A DNA stretch of 59,683 nucleotides from an uncultured Eggerthellaceae bacterium (GTDB taxonomy: Bacteria > Actinomycetota > Coriobacteriia > Coriobacteriales > Eggerthellaceae): the NCBI GenBank assembly GCA_905234785.1, contig CAJOIP010000005.1:1-59683 (forward strand). Reading direction: 5' to 3'. This document shows positions 32,141 through 41,146 of this stretch, piece after piece. The translations under genes and the position numbers were made by a program. Position 1 is the first letter of the stretch. Each line of letters starts with the position of its first letter. Under the pieces are notes generated by a model. It worked only from the letters and a program-made list of their open reading frames with translations, was not told the DNA's origin and made no database searches.

Positions 32141-32860
32141 TTACCAGGTCAGCTCTCTCGCGGGAAGGATGTGCTCGTTCAGCTCGTCGCCGACGAGCTC
32201 GCCGTCGCGCAAGCGCAGGATGCGGTGCGCCATGTGCTTTATGGCGTCGTTGTGCGTGACGATGACGATGGTGCAGCCGTATTCGCGGTTGACCTGCTCC
32301 ATCAGCTCCAGGATTTCCTTCGACGTGTGGTAGTCGAGCGCGCCCGTCGGCTCGTCGCACAGCAGCAGGCCCGGGTTCTTCACCAGCGCGCGCCCGATGG
32401 CGCAGCGCTGCTGCTGGCCGCCTGAAATCTCGTGCGGGAACTTGCGGCGATGCTCCCACAGGCCAAGGGACTTCAAAAGGCCTTCCATGGGAAGCGGGTC
32501 GTCCGAAAGGTACTGGCATACCTCGATGTTTTCGGTGACGGTGAGGTCGGGCACGAGGTTGTAGAACTGGAAGACGAAGCCGAGTTCGCGGCGCCTGTAT
32601 TCCACCAAATCGTTTGCCGCGAGGTCCGTGATCGTGGAATTGCCCACGCGAATCGAACCTTCGTCGGCAGGCTCGAGACCGCCCACGATGTTGAGGAACG
32701 TCGACTTGCCCGAGCCCGACGGCCCGAGCAACACGCAAATCTCGCCCTTGGCGATCGAGACGTCGATGCCTCTCAGGACCTCGACCCTCGCTTCATCCTC
32801 GCCATAGCTCTTGGTGAGCCCGTGCACTTCGAGGTACGCGTCGCCTCTGTTCAACGGCAT
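32141..32860 (-). CDS. ABC transporter ATPase (MacB/LolD type)
   Basis: The 239-residue ATPase shows Walker [11 protein letters not shown]-loop [11 protein letters not shown], signature [15 protein letters not shown], Walker [12 protein letters not shown] and H-loop VTHND. Its permease follows three bases later, forming a two-gene exporter operon. An AT-rich stretch at about 32885-32925 upstream, unlike the surrounding composition, probably holds the promoter. The substrate is unknown; antimicrobial peptide or lipid export is typical of this class. Confidence 0.87.
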   Translation of the reverse strand: MPLNRGDAYLEVHGLTKSYGEDEARVEVLRGIDVSIAKGEICVLLGPSGSGKSTFLNIVGGLEPADEGSIRVGNSTITDLAANDLVEYRRRELGFVFQFYNLVPDLTVTENIEVCQYLSDDPLPMEGLLKSLGLWEHRRKFPHEISGGQQQRCAIGRALVKNPGLLLCDEPTGALDYHTSKEILELMEQVNREYGCTIVIVTHNDAIKHMAHRILRLRDGELVGDELNEHILPARELTW

Positions 32861-33021
32861 GATTCCCGCCTTGCTTTTGTGTTAGCTATCTATAACTTTC
32901 AGAATATTAACTAAATCTTACTTCAAAGGCAATGACACAACATAGGCGGTGGGACCTGTTTCGCTCGCCTGTCATTTCAACGCGTTTGCTGTACCATTGT
33001 CCCTAAAGCGAAAGGAGATGC

Positions 33022-34515
33022 TTGATCTGGTCAGTTGACGGACAAACGCCTGAGTTCTTGGCGGCAACGCGCATGGTGTCGCTTGGCGACGCAATCGTGA
33101 AAACGATCCTCGGGAAGCTTGAGCTGCAACCTGGCATGCGCGTGCTCGACGTCGGATGTGGCTCGGGCGAATACGCGTTCCGCTTAGGCAGCGCAACCCA
33201 GTGCGTCGAGTTCGTGGGCCTTGAATACGACGCGGCGTTCGTCGACTTCGCGAACAGGCGGGTTGTTGGCGAAATCTGCTACCCCTTCGAAAAGCCGAAC
33301 CCTGCGAACACGTACCGGTTCATGTGCGGAAACGGGCTCGACCTTCCCTTCGACGACGGCTCGTTCGACGCTGTCATCTCGCACACGTACCTGACCGCTC
33401 TACCCGACTGGGCTTGCGCTCTGGCTGAAATGTGCCGCGTATGCAAGCCGGGAGGTACGGTGTCGTCAATCACGTCGCTGACCGACGACTTCTACGGAAC
33501 GGGCACGATCAGCCTGTTCTCTAAGCTGTTCGACCCTGAAAGCGCCGGGCTTTTACAGCTCGTAGGCAAGGCGAAGGCAGCCGCCTTCAAGGACATGGAC
33601 CTCATGAGCGGCATGCCGCCGCGCAAAGCGCCCGTCGCCTTCGATTGGATTGGCCTCGAAAACGTAAGGTGCGCTCCCCTTGCCCATTACGCCTGCCTGA
33701 GCGATGCTGAAACGTCCGATGACTTCAGGCGGCGCTACGTCGATTTGCTGTACGAACACGAGCTGAGCCAGCTTGCGCATCTTACAACGAACCCACATGC
33801 CTGCACCCTGCTGACGAGCGACCAATTCGACGCGTACGAGAAGCTCATGGAATGGCGCCGCGACGAGCTGAAAAGCACAACCCGCGACCGCGAGTGGAAC
33901 TGGTACGGCAACGCATCGCTGCTGGTATGCGGGACAAGGCCAAACAACCCCGACCCGCGATGGGCCGCGATGCGCGATGCCAGCCGCGAAGCGCGCGAAG
34001 CGCTGGGCCTGCTTTCTGAGGCTGATTTGGAAATCGACGTGCAGATGGAACAGCTCGGTCCCGGCCGCTGCGTGAAGGCGACGCTTGCGTCCGAAGGCAT
34101 CGAACCCGTCACCGTATGCGGATTCGACCCGCCCCGCGCATTGATGGAAGCTTGCGGCAAGCTCGAAATGCGAGAAGCCTCCTTGTTCGAAGCGCTTCAA
34201 AGCCTCGCCGAGCCAGAGCGCCGCTTCCTTCAAGCAGAGAATTATCTTGACGAGCGTTCGAAGGGCCCATTTCCAAAGCTTCCCGATGCAACGGCATTCG
34301 AATCGGAAGACATGTGGGAAGCCGTTTCCGAAGCTGCAATGTCCGGCACCGCTATCGAATTCAAAGATGCCGGCACAGCAGGCGGCCTCTTCCTCGTCAT
34401 CTGCGAGGCCTCATCTGCGGTTAGCGCAACACGCGCAATCGCCGCGCACCCAAACCAACAAGAGGCCATCCGCCGCGCCTTCGCAAGATCGGTTGGCGCA
34501 GATTTAGCACTTTAA
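33022..34515 (+). CDS. SAM-dependent methyltransferase with long uncharacterised C-terminal region
   Basis: The 497-residue protein has a class I methyltransferase domain in its first ~250 residues: motif I VLDVGCGSGEYAFRLG, GLEYDAAFVDFA, GLDLPFDDGSFDAVISHTYL and CKPGGTVSSIT. The remaining ~250 residues have no motif I recognise, although LFEALQSLAEPERRFLQAE and a final IAAHPNQQEAIRRAFARS look structured. AAAGGAG lies four bases before the TTG at 33022, which decides the start; the ATG at 33018 is out of frame. It is monocistronic between the ABC exporter and feoB. Confidence 0.72.
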   Translation: MIWSVDGQTPEFLAATRMVSLGDAIVKTILGKLELQPGMRVLDVGCGSGEYAFRLGSATQCVEFVGLEYDAAFVDFANRRVVGEICYPFEKPNPANTYRFMCGNGLDLPFDDGSFDAVISHTYLTALPDWACALAEMCRVCKPGGTVSSITSLTDDFYGTGTISLFSKLFDPESAGLLQLVGKAKAAAFKDMDLMSGMPPRKAPVAFDWIGLENVRCAPLAHYACLSDAETSDDFRRRYVDLLYEHELSQLAHLTTNPHACTLLTSDQFDAYEKLMEWRRDELKSTTRDREWNWYGNASLLVCGTRPNNPDPRWAAMRDASREAREALGLLSEADLEIDVQMEQLGPGRCVKATLASEGIEPVTVCGFDPPRALMEACGKLEMREASLFEALQSLAEPERRFLQAENYLDERSKGPFPKLPDATAFESEDMWEAVSEAAMSGTAIEFKDAGTAGGLFLVICEASSAVSATRAIAAHPNQQEAIRRAFARSVGADLAL

Positions 34516-34535
34516 CAAAGCTTAATCCAGACTAA

Positions 34536-36938
34536 TTACCCAAGCCCGATGGCCGAGAATAGCAAGAAGGTCGCGAACGCCATCACCCAGGCGATGGCGC
34601 ACTGCAGAAGCACGATGCCGCACGCCCACTTCCCGCCGAGTTCGCGCTTGATGGCGGCAACTGCGGCAACGCAGGGCGTGTACAGCAAGCAGAACACCAG
34701 GAATGCCAACGCAGCCGCTGGCGACAGGGCGCCGATGAGCGCAGCTGTGCCGTCGAAGAGCACCGACAGCGTGGACACGACGGTCTCCTTCGCCATGAAG
34801 CCGGCGATGAGGGCGGTCACGAAGCGCCAGTCGCCGAAGCCGAGCGGTGCGAACAACGGCGACATCCACCCGGCGATAATCGCCAGGATGCTGCTGCCGG
34901 TCTCGTCCTCGCCCAAAAGCTCGAGCTGCGGCGAGAACGACTGCAGGAACCACACGATGATGGTCGCCACGAAGATGACCGTGAACGCGCGCGTGATGAA
35001 GTCCTTCGACTTGTCCCACACGAGGCGACCGACGCTCTTGGCTGACGGCATGCGGTAATTCGGCAGCTCCATGACGAACGGCACGGCCTCGCCCTTGAAC
35101 GCCGAGCGATGGCAGATGAGCCCGACGACGATGGCGAGCGCTATGCCGAGCAGGTATAGCCCGATCATGACCCAGCCGGCAGTGCGCGGGAAGAACGCCT
35201 CGGCCACGAAACCGTAAATCGTCAGCTTCGTTGCACAGCTCATGAACGGCGTCAGCAGCACCGTCAGCTTGCGGTCGCGCTCTGACGGCAACGTGCGCGT
35301 GGCCATGATGGCGGGTACCGTGCAGCCAAAGCCCATGACCATGGGAACGATCGAGCGCCCCGACAACCCGATGCGGCGCAGCGACCGGTCCATGAAGAAC
35401 GCCACGCGCGCCATGTAGCCGGTGTCTTGCAAAAGCGACAGGAAGAAGAACATCACGACGATGATCGGGAAGAACAGGAGCACCGTGCCCACGCCGTTGT
35501 ACACGCCGCCGATGACGAACGATGTCACGATGTCGCCGGCGCCCCATGATTCGAGCGCCTCCTCGGTCACCTCGGTCACCCAGTCGACGCCCATCTGGAT
35601 GAGGTCCTGGAAGAACGGGCCGATGACGTTGAACGTTAAAATGAAGATGGCGGCCATGATGACGATGAACATGGGAATGGCCGTGAAACGGCCCGTCAGC
35701 AGCCTGTCCACGAACATGCTGCGCGCATGCTCCTTGCTCTCGCCCGGCTTCACGACGGTATGCGACACGACCTTGCCGATGAACGCGAAACGCATGTCGG
35801 CGATGGCGGCGGCGCGGTCGAGCCCGCGTTCCTCTTCCATCTGCCGGACGATGTGCTCGACGGTTTCAAGCTCGTTTTGCGAAAGGTCGAGCGTTCGCGC
35901 GACTCGTTCGTCCCCTTCTGCAAGTTTGGTGGCGGCGAAGCGAAGCGGAAGCCCGGCGCGCGCCGCATGGTCCTCGATCAGGTGCATGATGCCGTGAAGG
36001 CACCGATGGACCGCGCCGCCATTGTCGGATGCGTCGCAGAAGTCCTGACGGCCTGGACGCTCTTGGTAATGCGCAACGTGAAGCGCGTGATCGACGAGCT
36101 CGTTCACGCCTTCGTTATGTGCGGCTGAAATGGGCACGACTGGAATGCCGAGCATTTCCTCCATCTCGTTGATGCGAATGGAACCGCCGTTGCCCTGCAC
36201 TTCGTCCATCATGTTCAGCGCCAGCACCATGGGCACGTCGAGTTCCATGAGCTGCATCGTCAGGTACAGGTTGCGCTCGATGTTCGTGGCATCGACGATG
36301 TTGATGATGCCAGATGGCTTCTCGTCGAGGATGAACTGGCGCGATACGACTTCCTCGCTGCTGTAAGGCGACATGGAGTATATGCCGGGCAAGTCCACCA
36401 CGTTGGTCTTATCGTGGCCTTTGATGGAGCCTTCCTTGCGGTCGACCGTGACACCCGGGAAATTGCCGACGCGCTGGTTCGCGCCAGTCAGCTGGTTGAA
36501 CAGCGTGGTCTTGCCGCAGTTCTGGTTGCCTGCGAGCGCGAAGGTGAGCACCGCATCGTCGGGTAGCGGGTTCTCGTCGGCGCGCGAATGGAACCGGCCG
36601 CCCTCGCCCAAGCCCGGATGCTCGACAGCGTCCTCGTCAGCCACCTGCGAGTCGAACGCCGACACATGCTCGGCATCGTCAGCGACCAGCTCGATTCCGA
36701 TCTTCGAAGCGTCTTCCCTGCGCAGCGTCAGCTCGTAGCCGTGCACGCGAAACTCCAGCGGATCGCCCAAGGGGGCCGCCTTCACGAACTCGATGTGCGC
36801 GCCGGGAATGACGCCCATGTCGAGGAAATGCTGGCGCAGCGCCCCTTCCCCTCCGACCGAGCGCACGACTGCGCGCTTCCCACTTTCAAGCGCGTCGAGC
36901 GATAGCGGGCTTTCGCCCGTCATTGAAATGTTAGTCAT
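34536..36938 (-). CDS. feoB: FeoA-FeoB fusion, ferrous iron transporter
   Basis: The 800-residue protein starts with a FeoA-type SH3 domain (~residues 10-85, LRQHFLDMGVIPGAHIEFV), then an acidic linker. The FeoB GTPase follows with G1 GNQNCGKTTLF, G2 FPGVTVDRKEG, G3 DLPGIYSM and G4 ALNMMDE. The membrane part contains the two gate motifs typical of FeoB (GCTVPAIMATRTL and the C-terminal LLYTPCVAAVAAIKRE). It imports Fe2+. ATG 36938 has AGAAGGAT upstream. Fusion of FeoA onto FeoB removes the need for a separate FeoA. It complements the ferric system at 15.6-24.9 kb. Confidence 0.92.
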   Translation of the reverse strand: MTNISMTGESPLSLDALESGKRAVVRSVGGEGALRQHFLDMGVIPGAHIEFVKAAPLGDPLEFRVHGYELTLRREDASKIGIELVADDAEHVSAFDSQVADEDAVEHPGLGEGGRFHSRADENPLPDDAVLTFALAGNQNCGKTTLFNQLTGANQRVGNFPGVTVDRKEGSIKGHDKTNVVDLPGIYSMSPYSSEEVVSRQFILDEKPSGIINIVDATNIERNLYLTMQLMELDVPMVLALNMMDEVQGNGGSIRINEMEEMLGIPVVPISAAHNEGVNELVDHALHVAHYQERPGRQDFCDASDNGGAVHRCLHGIMHLIEDHAARAGLPLRFAATKLAEGDERVARTLDLSQNELETVEHIVRQMEEERGLDRAAAIADMRFAFIGKVVSHTVVKPGESKEHARSMFVDRLLTGRFTAIPMFIVIMAAIFILTFNVIGPFFQDLIQMGVDWVTEVTEEALESWGAGDIVTSFVIGGVYNGVGTVLLFFPIIVVMFFFLSLLQDTGYMARVAFFMDRSLRRIGLSGRSIVPMVMGFGCTVPAIMATRTLPSERDRKLTVLLTPFMSCATKLTIYGFVAEAFFPRTAGWVMIGLYLLGIALAIVVGLICHRSAFKGEAVPFVMELPNYRMPSAKSVGRLVWDKSKDFITRAFTVIFVATIIVWFLQSFSPQLELLGEDETGSSILAIIAGWMSPLFAPLGFGDWRFVTALIAGFMAKETVVSTLSVLFDGTAALIGALSPAAALAFLVFCLLYTPCVAAVAAIKRELGGKWACGIVLLQCAIAWVMAFATFLLFSAIGLG

Positions 36939-36955
36939 GGGTATCCTTCTCTCCA

Positions 36956-36989
36956 ATGCCATTATGGCATGCCAGCACGGGGCTGATAA
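36956..36989 (-). promoter_or_regulatory. feoB promoter with overlapping palindrome
   Basis: On the minus strand TTATCA (36989-36984) and CATAAT (36966-36961) are separated by 17 bases. The -10 lies inside a 15-base palindrome, ATGCCAT-T-ATGGCAT (36956-36970), which could be a repressor operator. The rest of the 263-base gap to the nitroreductase gene shows no coding sequence; a TATCAT box around 37131 may serve the nitroreductase gene. Confidence 0.45.
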
Positions 36990-37201
36990 GAGGAAACCGA
37001 AGGCACCCTTGGCAAACTATGGAAACTGCATAAGCAAACAACGGAACCGGCATCGGGCATGGAGCAGCTATCGGGAATGCGTTCCATTACGTATGCGTGA
37101 CGAAGCGTCGCGCACAGGCGCGGTTTCGGCTATCATGCCGCTTAATCGATTAGTTCGCTCCCCAACAATTGAAGGGCCGCAAACGCGCGAAAGGAAAGGG
37201 A

Positions 37202-37954
37202 ATGGACGTCATTCAGGCAATCGAGAAGCGCATTTCGTGCCGCGCGTTCGCCGCGCGCCCCGTCGAGCAGGAGAAGTTCGAGGCGCTGCAGGCCGAAGCC
37301 GAGCGCATCAACGCCGAGACGGGGCTGCACTTCCAAATGTACGGCCCGCGTGAGGACGGCACGGCCATCGACATGGCCGCCAACATGTTCGGCAGCAACC
37401 CGCCCTGCTATGCTGCGCTCGTTTCCGCGAATGACCCGGCCATCGAGGAGAAGCTCGGCTACTACGGCGAGAAGCTTGTGCTGCTAGCCGAGACGATGGG
37501 GCTTTCAACCTGCTGGGTTGCGAGCACGTACGACAAGGAGACGACCCGCGTCGAACTTGCCGCGGGCGAAGTGCTGCACGATGTGATCCCCATCGGCTAC
37601 GCGCCCGAGAAGATTCCGCTGAAGCAACGCACGATTCGCGCCAGCATCCGCGCACGTTCGAAGAAGCAAGAAGACCTGTACCGCGGCCCCGTCGCCCTCG
37701 CGCAAGCGCCCGAATGGATCCGCGCCTGCGTCGACGCCGTGTGGAAGGCGCCTTCGGCCATCAACGAGCAGCCGGTCGTGTTCGTGCAGGACGCGATCGA
37801 CGGCCCCGTGCACGCCGAGCTTTCCCGCGTGAAGACGGGCTTGGAATTCACCGATCTGGGCATCGCCAAGTACCACTTCGAGGTCGTGGCAGACGCCTGC
37901 GGCATGACCGGCGCCTGGCAATGGGGCGTCGGCGGCGCATTCGAGCTGCAATAA
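37202..37954 (+). CDS. Nitroreductase-family FMN protein
   Basis: The 250-residue protein begins MDVIQAIEKRISCRAF, the start of nitroreductase-family proteins that bind FMN with an Arg near residue 10. It contains NPPCYAALVSAN, LGYYGEKLVLLAETMGLSTCWVA and later IRACVDAVWKAPSAINEQPVVF, so the family core is repeated in the arrangement of the 'TM nitroreductase' group, where one chain carries both halves. The final WQWGVGGAFEL is typical. AAAGGAAAGGGA precedes the ATG. Physiological substrate unknown. Confidence 0.78.
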   Translation: MDVIQAIEKRISCRAFAARPVEQEKFEALQAEAERINAETGLHFQMYGPREDGTAIDMAANMFGSNPPCYAALVSANDPAIEEKLGYYGEKLVLLAETMGLSTCWVASTYDKETTRVELAAGEVLHDVIPIGYAPEKIPLKQRTIRASIRARSKKQEDLYRGPVALAQAPEWIRACVDAVWKAPSAINEQPVVFVQDAIDGPVHAELSRVKTGLEFTDLGIAKYHFEVVADACGMTGAWQWGVGGAFELQ

Positions 37955-37962
37955 ACGGCGAG

Positions 37963-38334
37963 TTAGCCTAAGATACGGCGAGTGCCGCTTGCCATGAGCA
38001 AGGCGCCCGCCGTCATCGTCAGAAGGCCCGGGCCCGGCAGGATGAGCATCGGGATGCCGGCCAGGATGAGGCCCGCGCCTGCAACGACGCGCACGATGCC
38101 GCCCAAGACCGAGCCGCCGCTCTTGGATGCGGCAGCTGCTGTCGAGTCTTGCGCAAACGGAGCGCCAAAGGGAGGGGTGGCGCCAGCACCTGTCGAGCGG
38201 TAACGGCTCGAAGTGGCATTCCAACTCGGCGACTGGGAGGAGGAGCGCGCGGAAGACGTGCGCGCGGCGCTGGTCGTCTGCTCGCGCGAATGTTCGAGGG
38301 GTTGCACGTCGATGATGGGTTGGTAGTCGCTCAT
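37963..38334 (-). CDS. Small membrane protein with PGPGW-like hairpin
   Basis: The 123-residue protein has a Ser/Ala/Thr-rich, probably disordered N-terminal ~70 residues and a C-terminal hydrophobic hairpin GIVRVVAGAGLILAGIPMLI followed by LPGPGLLTMTAGALLMASG. The LPGPG turn between two helices is like the PGPGW transmembrane family. It is convergent with the nitroreductase gene, whose stop codon is eight bases away. Function unknown. Confidence 0.6.
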   Translation of the reverse strand: MSDYQPIIDVQPLEHSREQTTSAARTSSARSSSQSPSWNATSSRYRSTGAGATPPFGAPFAQDSTAAAASKSGGSVLGGIVRVVAGAGLILAGIPMLILPGPGLLTMTAGALLMASGTRRILG

Positions 38335-38454
38335 GGCACTCTCCGATGCTTCTTGCTTGTCTTGCTACCATTGTACAAACGGACCTTAACCAAACCTGAA
38401 ACAGATGACGACCCGCTGCCCGCCCGTTGACGTGGCGTTATCTGGCTTACGAGG

Positions 38455-38696
38455 CTATCCGACCTTCTCGTATGCCAGACGGGGGTAATCGTCTTCCTCG
38501 ACGTAGATGGTGCCGCAATGGGTGAAGCCGAGCTTTTCGAGGAGGCCCTGCATGACCGCGTTATCGCCATGCGTGTCGATGCGCACGAGCTCTTCAGGCG
38601 GCCAGTTAGTGGGACCCCACTGGTTAGGGTTGCCGTGCTCGGGTAGATTTCCATGATGCGGTCGAAATCCGCCTCGGTCGCTTTCCGTATCTGCAT
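38455..38696 (-). pseudogene. GNAT acetyltransferase remnant with two internal deletions
   Basis: The start MQIRKATEADFDRIMEIY is a normal GNAT beginning. After a frame change the sequence reads EHGNPNQWGPTNWPPEELV, a hallmark of one GNAT subgroup, and then jumps directly to RIDTHGDNAVMQGLLEKLGF and its C-terminal end YPRLAYEKVG. About 10 residues appear lost at the first junction and the whole central core, including the acetyl-CoA site, at the second. The remaining open frame therefore cannot encode an active enzyme. Confidence 0.75.
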
Positions 38697-38759
38697 GAGA
38701 TTCGCCCTCTGCCTTCGTCCCGTTTTCCGGCTTGCGCGGGTTGTCGCCTTAATTCTAAG

Positions 38760-38924
38760 TCAGAAACCGGGACAGCGGATGATCTTGCAGGCCGCACCTA
38801 ATTCCCAGCGGTCGAGGCAATAATCAATTTCCTCGGAGGAAATTGATTGCGAGAATCCACGGTTTGTTCGATTGACGGCATGATGCAAAAAGGCGTACAT
38901 TTGTTTTGTTTTCAAATCTGCCAT
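38760..38924 (-). CDS. Possible small 54-residue protein
   Basis: An ATG-started frame encodes ADLKTKQMYAFLHHAVNRTN followed by residues encoded by a 27-base palindromic repeat (QSISSEEIDY) and ends KIIRCPGF. No Shine-Dalgarno sequence is visible. I do not recognise it. The N-terminal part has plausible codon use but the C-terminal part runs through a repeat, so it may be a fragment or spurious. Confidence 0.2.
   Translation of the reverse strand: MADLKTKQMYAFLHHAVNRTNRGFSQSISSEEIDYCLDRWELGAACKIIRCPGF
38822..38848. repeat. AATCAATT palindrome, copy 2
   Basis: AATCAATTTCC-TCGGA-GGAAATTGATT is a perfect 11-base-arm palindrome with a 5-base loop. It differs from the copy at 18789-18815 by one base. 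Here it is in the ~230-base stretch between the GNAT remnant and dinB. Confidence 0.75.
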
Positions 38925-38987
38925 GTTGAAAGTGCCCTGATAGAAGGGCTTAGGTTGTCGTTGCCTTGAAGCGGAAGGAGCGCGTCG

Positions 38988-40256
38988 GTGGACAGGATCA
39001 TATTCCACAGCGACATGAACTCCTTCTACGCCAGCGTCGAGCAGGCCGAGCAACCCGAGCTGAAGGGAAAGCCGGTCGTGGTGGCCGGAAAGGAAGAGCT
39101 GCGCCACGGCATCGTGCTGACCAAAAGCAGGGAGGCCAAGAAGTACGGCATCAAGACCGCCGAAGCGCTTTGGGAAGCGCGCGCGAAATGCCCCGACCTC
39201 ATCGTGCTGCCGCCGCGCTACAAGCTGTACCGACGCTATTCCGAGATGGCGCGCAACATCTACTACCAGTACACCGACCTGGTAGAGCCGTTCGGGCTCG
39301 ACGAGTGCTGGCTCGACCTGACCGGCTCGGTCAAGCTGCACGGCGGCAACGCGCTCGTGGTGGCGCGCGAGATATCCGAGCGCGTGAAGGCGGAACTCGG
39401 CTGCACCGTTTCGATCGGCGTCAGCTGGAACAAGATCTTCGCGAAGTTCGGCAGCGACTACGAGAAACCCGATGCCATCACCGTCATCGACCGCAACAAC
39501 TACCGCCGCCTCGTATGGGAGGCGCCCGTGCGCGACTTGCTGTACGTGGGCCCGGCAACCGAGCGCAAGCTGCTCTCCAGCAACATCCGCACCATCGGGC
39601 AGCTCGCCCACGCAAGCGACTACTACCTGCAGCATCGGTTCGGCAAAGTCGGGTTCATCCTGCGCACGTTCGCGCGCGGCGAGGACGCGACCCCCGTGAA
39701 GCCCTACGACCCGACGGCGCGCGACGTCGACCGCATCGTGAAGAGCTACGGCAACGGCCTGACCGCGCCCCACCCCATCACCAGCGAAGCCGATGCGCGG
39801 GCGCTTATCTGGCTGCTCGCCGAATCGGTGGCACAGCGCATGCGCGAGGACCGCATGCAGGCACGCACGATTTCCATAGGCGTGCGCAACGACATCGACC
39901 TGGGCGGCTACGGCTGCCAGGTGAAGCTTCCGCGCCCCACTGCGGCAACCCGGCATGTGGCCCAGGCAGCCTGGGCCATGCTGCGCGCCCGCGAACCGTT
40001 TGACGAGGACCACCCCATTCGCGCCCTGCACGTGCGGGCGACCGACTTGGTGGAACCGGCTCCTTACGAGCAACTCGAGCTGTTCTCAGACCCCGGCCCC
40101 GACTGGGAGGGGCTCGATTACTGCATCGACGAGCTGCGACGCCGCTTCGGCAACACGTGCATCGTGCGCGGCACCGAGCTGCTCGACAGCGCGCTCGCCG
40201 GCACCGACATAAAAGGCGAGAACACCGTGCATCCCGTCGGATACTTTCACCGGTAG
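38988..40256 (+). CDS. dinB: DNA polymerase IV (Y-family)
   Basis: The 422-residue Y-family translesion polymerase has catalytic acidic residues Asp9 (FHSDMNSFYASVE) and Asp105-Glu106 (PFGLDECWLD). The helix-hairpin-helix segment (LYVGPATERKLLSSNIRTIGQLA) and the little-finger domain follow. A beta-clamp binding motif QLELF lies near residues 365-370, followed by ~55 residues more than most DinB. The GTG start at 38988 has GGAAGGAG upstream. No LexA-type box was recognised. The small gene after it is probably cotranscribed. Confidence 0.92.
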   Translation: MDRIIFHSDMNSFYASVEQAEQPELKGKPVVVAGKEELRHGIVLTKSREAKKYGIKTAEALWEARAKCPDLIVLPPRYKLYRRYSEMARNIYYQYTDLVEPFGLDECWLDLTGSVKLHGGNALVVAREISERVKAELGCTVSIGVSWNKIFAKFGSDYEKPDAITVIDRNNYRRLVWEAPVRDLLYVGPATERKLLSSNIRTIGQLAHASDYYLQHRFGKVGFILRTFARGEDATPVKPYDPTARDVDRIVKSYGNGLTAPHPITSEADARALIWLLAESVAQRMREDRMQARTISIGVRNDIDLGGYGCQVKLPRPTAATRHVAQAAWAMLRAREPFDEDHPIRALHVRATDLVEPAPYEQLELFSDPGPDWEGLDYCIDELRRRFGNTCIVRGTELLDSALAGTDIKGENTVHPVGYFHR

Positions 40257-40262
40257 GCGCAC

Positions 40263-40520
40263 ATGGTGAGGGGAATCGAAAGCCGCGAGAAGAAGTACGT
40301 GAAGGTCGTTTCCTCGACCGACGAGGACGGGCGCATCACGCCGCTTTCCATCGAATGGGAAGACGGCCGCGTGTACGAGATCGACCGCGTGCTCGACCGC
40401 CGGCACGCCGCATCGCTGAAGGTCGGCGGCACGGGCATGCGCTACCTCGTGCGCATCGGCGCCGCTACCACCTACCTGTTCCACGAGGAATCGCGCTGGT
40501 TCGTCGAGGCGAAGCGCTAA
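40263..40520 (+). CDS. Small conserved protein downstream of dinB
   Basis: The 85-residue beta-rich protein reads YVKVVSSTDEDGRITPLSIE, WEDGRVYEIDRVLDRRHAAS and RYLVRIGAATTYLFHEESRW. I recall small proteins of this pattern following Y-family polymerase genes, but I cannot name the family. It begins six bases after dinB, so translation is likely coupled and a role with the polymerase is plausible. Confidence 0.6.
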   Translation: MVRGIESREKKYVKVVSSTDEDGRITPLSIEWEDGRVYEIDRVLDRRHAASLKVGGTGMRYLVRIGAATTYLFHEESRWFVEAKR

Positions 40521-40594
40521 GGCAAACGGCTTCCTATTGCTATCCCGAGCCGCAGGCGAAGGCAAGCCGCCTTCCAACGCAGGGCATAACGAAA

Positions 40595-40620
40595 CGGGCC
40601 CGCCAAAGGGGGCGGGCCCG
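40595..40620. terminator. Bidirectional hairpin terminator
   Basis: Perfect 10-bp arms CGGGCCCGCC / GGCGGGCCCG flank a 6-base loop in the convergent gap between the dinB operon and the cupin gene. On the minus strand the stem is followed by TTTCGTT. Confidence 0.65.
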
Positions 40621-40644
40621 AACGAAAGCGAGCGTCAGCGCGCT

Positions 40645-41064
40645 TTACGCGAGCTTCGCGTACTCTTCGGGATCGACCGCCTCGCACCATTCGGTCGAGG
40701 TGCCCTGTCCGGGAACCTCGATGGCGATATGCTGGAACGCCGTGTCGGCCGCCGCGCCGTGCCAATGCTTCACGTTCGCGGGAATGTTCACCACGTCGCC
40801 CGGATGCAGCTCGCGCGCAGGCTGGCCCCATTCCTGGTACCAACCGCGCCCCGCCGTGACGAGCAGCATCTGGCCGCCGCCCTGCTCGGCATGGTGAACA
40901 TGCCAATGGTTGCGGCACCCCGGTTCGAAGCTGACGTTGAACGCCGGCACCTGCTCGAGGCTGATGGGCCCCAGGTAGCTCGTGCCGTCGAAATACTGCG
41001 CGAAGTTCACGTTCTCCTCGCCGAAGTTGAATAGGCTCGTTTGCCTCAGTTCCTCGATGTTCAT
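40645..41064 (-). CDS. Cupin-domain protein
   Basis: The 139-residue single cupin has motif 1 HWHVHHAEQGGGQMLLVTAG with three His and a Gln/Glu as metal ligands, and motif 2 HPGDVVNIPANVKHWHGA with the fourth His. This is the standard mononuclear metal site. It resembles the small cupins often encoded with carboxymuconolactone decarboxylase-type proteins, but none is adjacent. GAGAGGGT precedes the ATG at 41064; the longer upstream frame has no ribosome site. The substrate is unknown. Confidence 0.8.
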   Translation of the reverse strand: MNIEELRQTSLFNFGEENVNFAQYFDGTSYLGPISLEQVPAFNVSFEPGCRNHWHVHHAEQGGGQMLLVTAGRGWYQEWGQPARELHPGDVVNIPANVKHWHGAAADTAFQHIAIEVPGQGTSTEWCEAVDPEEYAKLA

Positions 41065-41146
41065 GTTCGACCCTCTCTCATGCTTTCCATCAACCTTAAG
41101 ATACCTCTTTTGCCCTGAGCGGAGCACCCAGAAAGACAAAGGAACG

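Noticed and set aside
38925-40073. Long minus-strand frame across dinB
   Set aside because: It is antisense to a clear Y-family polymerase, with low-complexity composition caused by GC-rich codons, and shows no motif.
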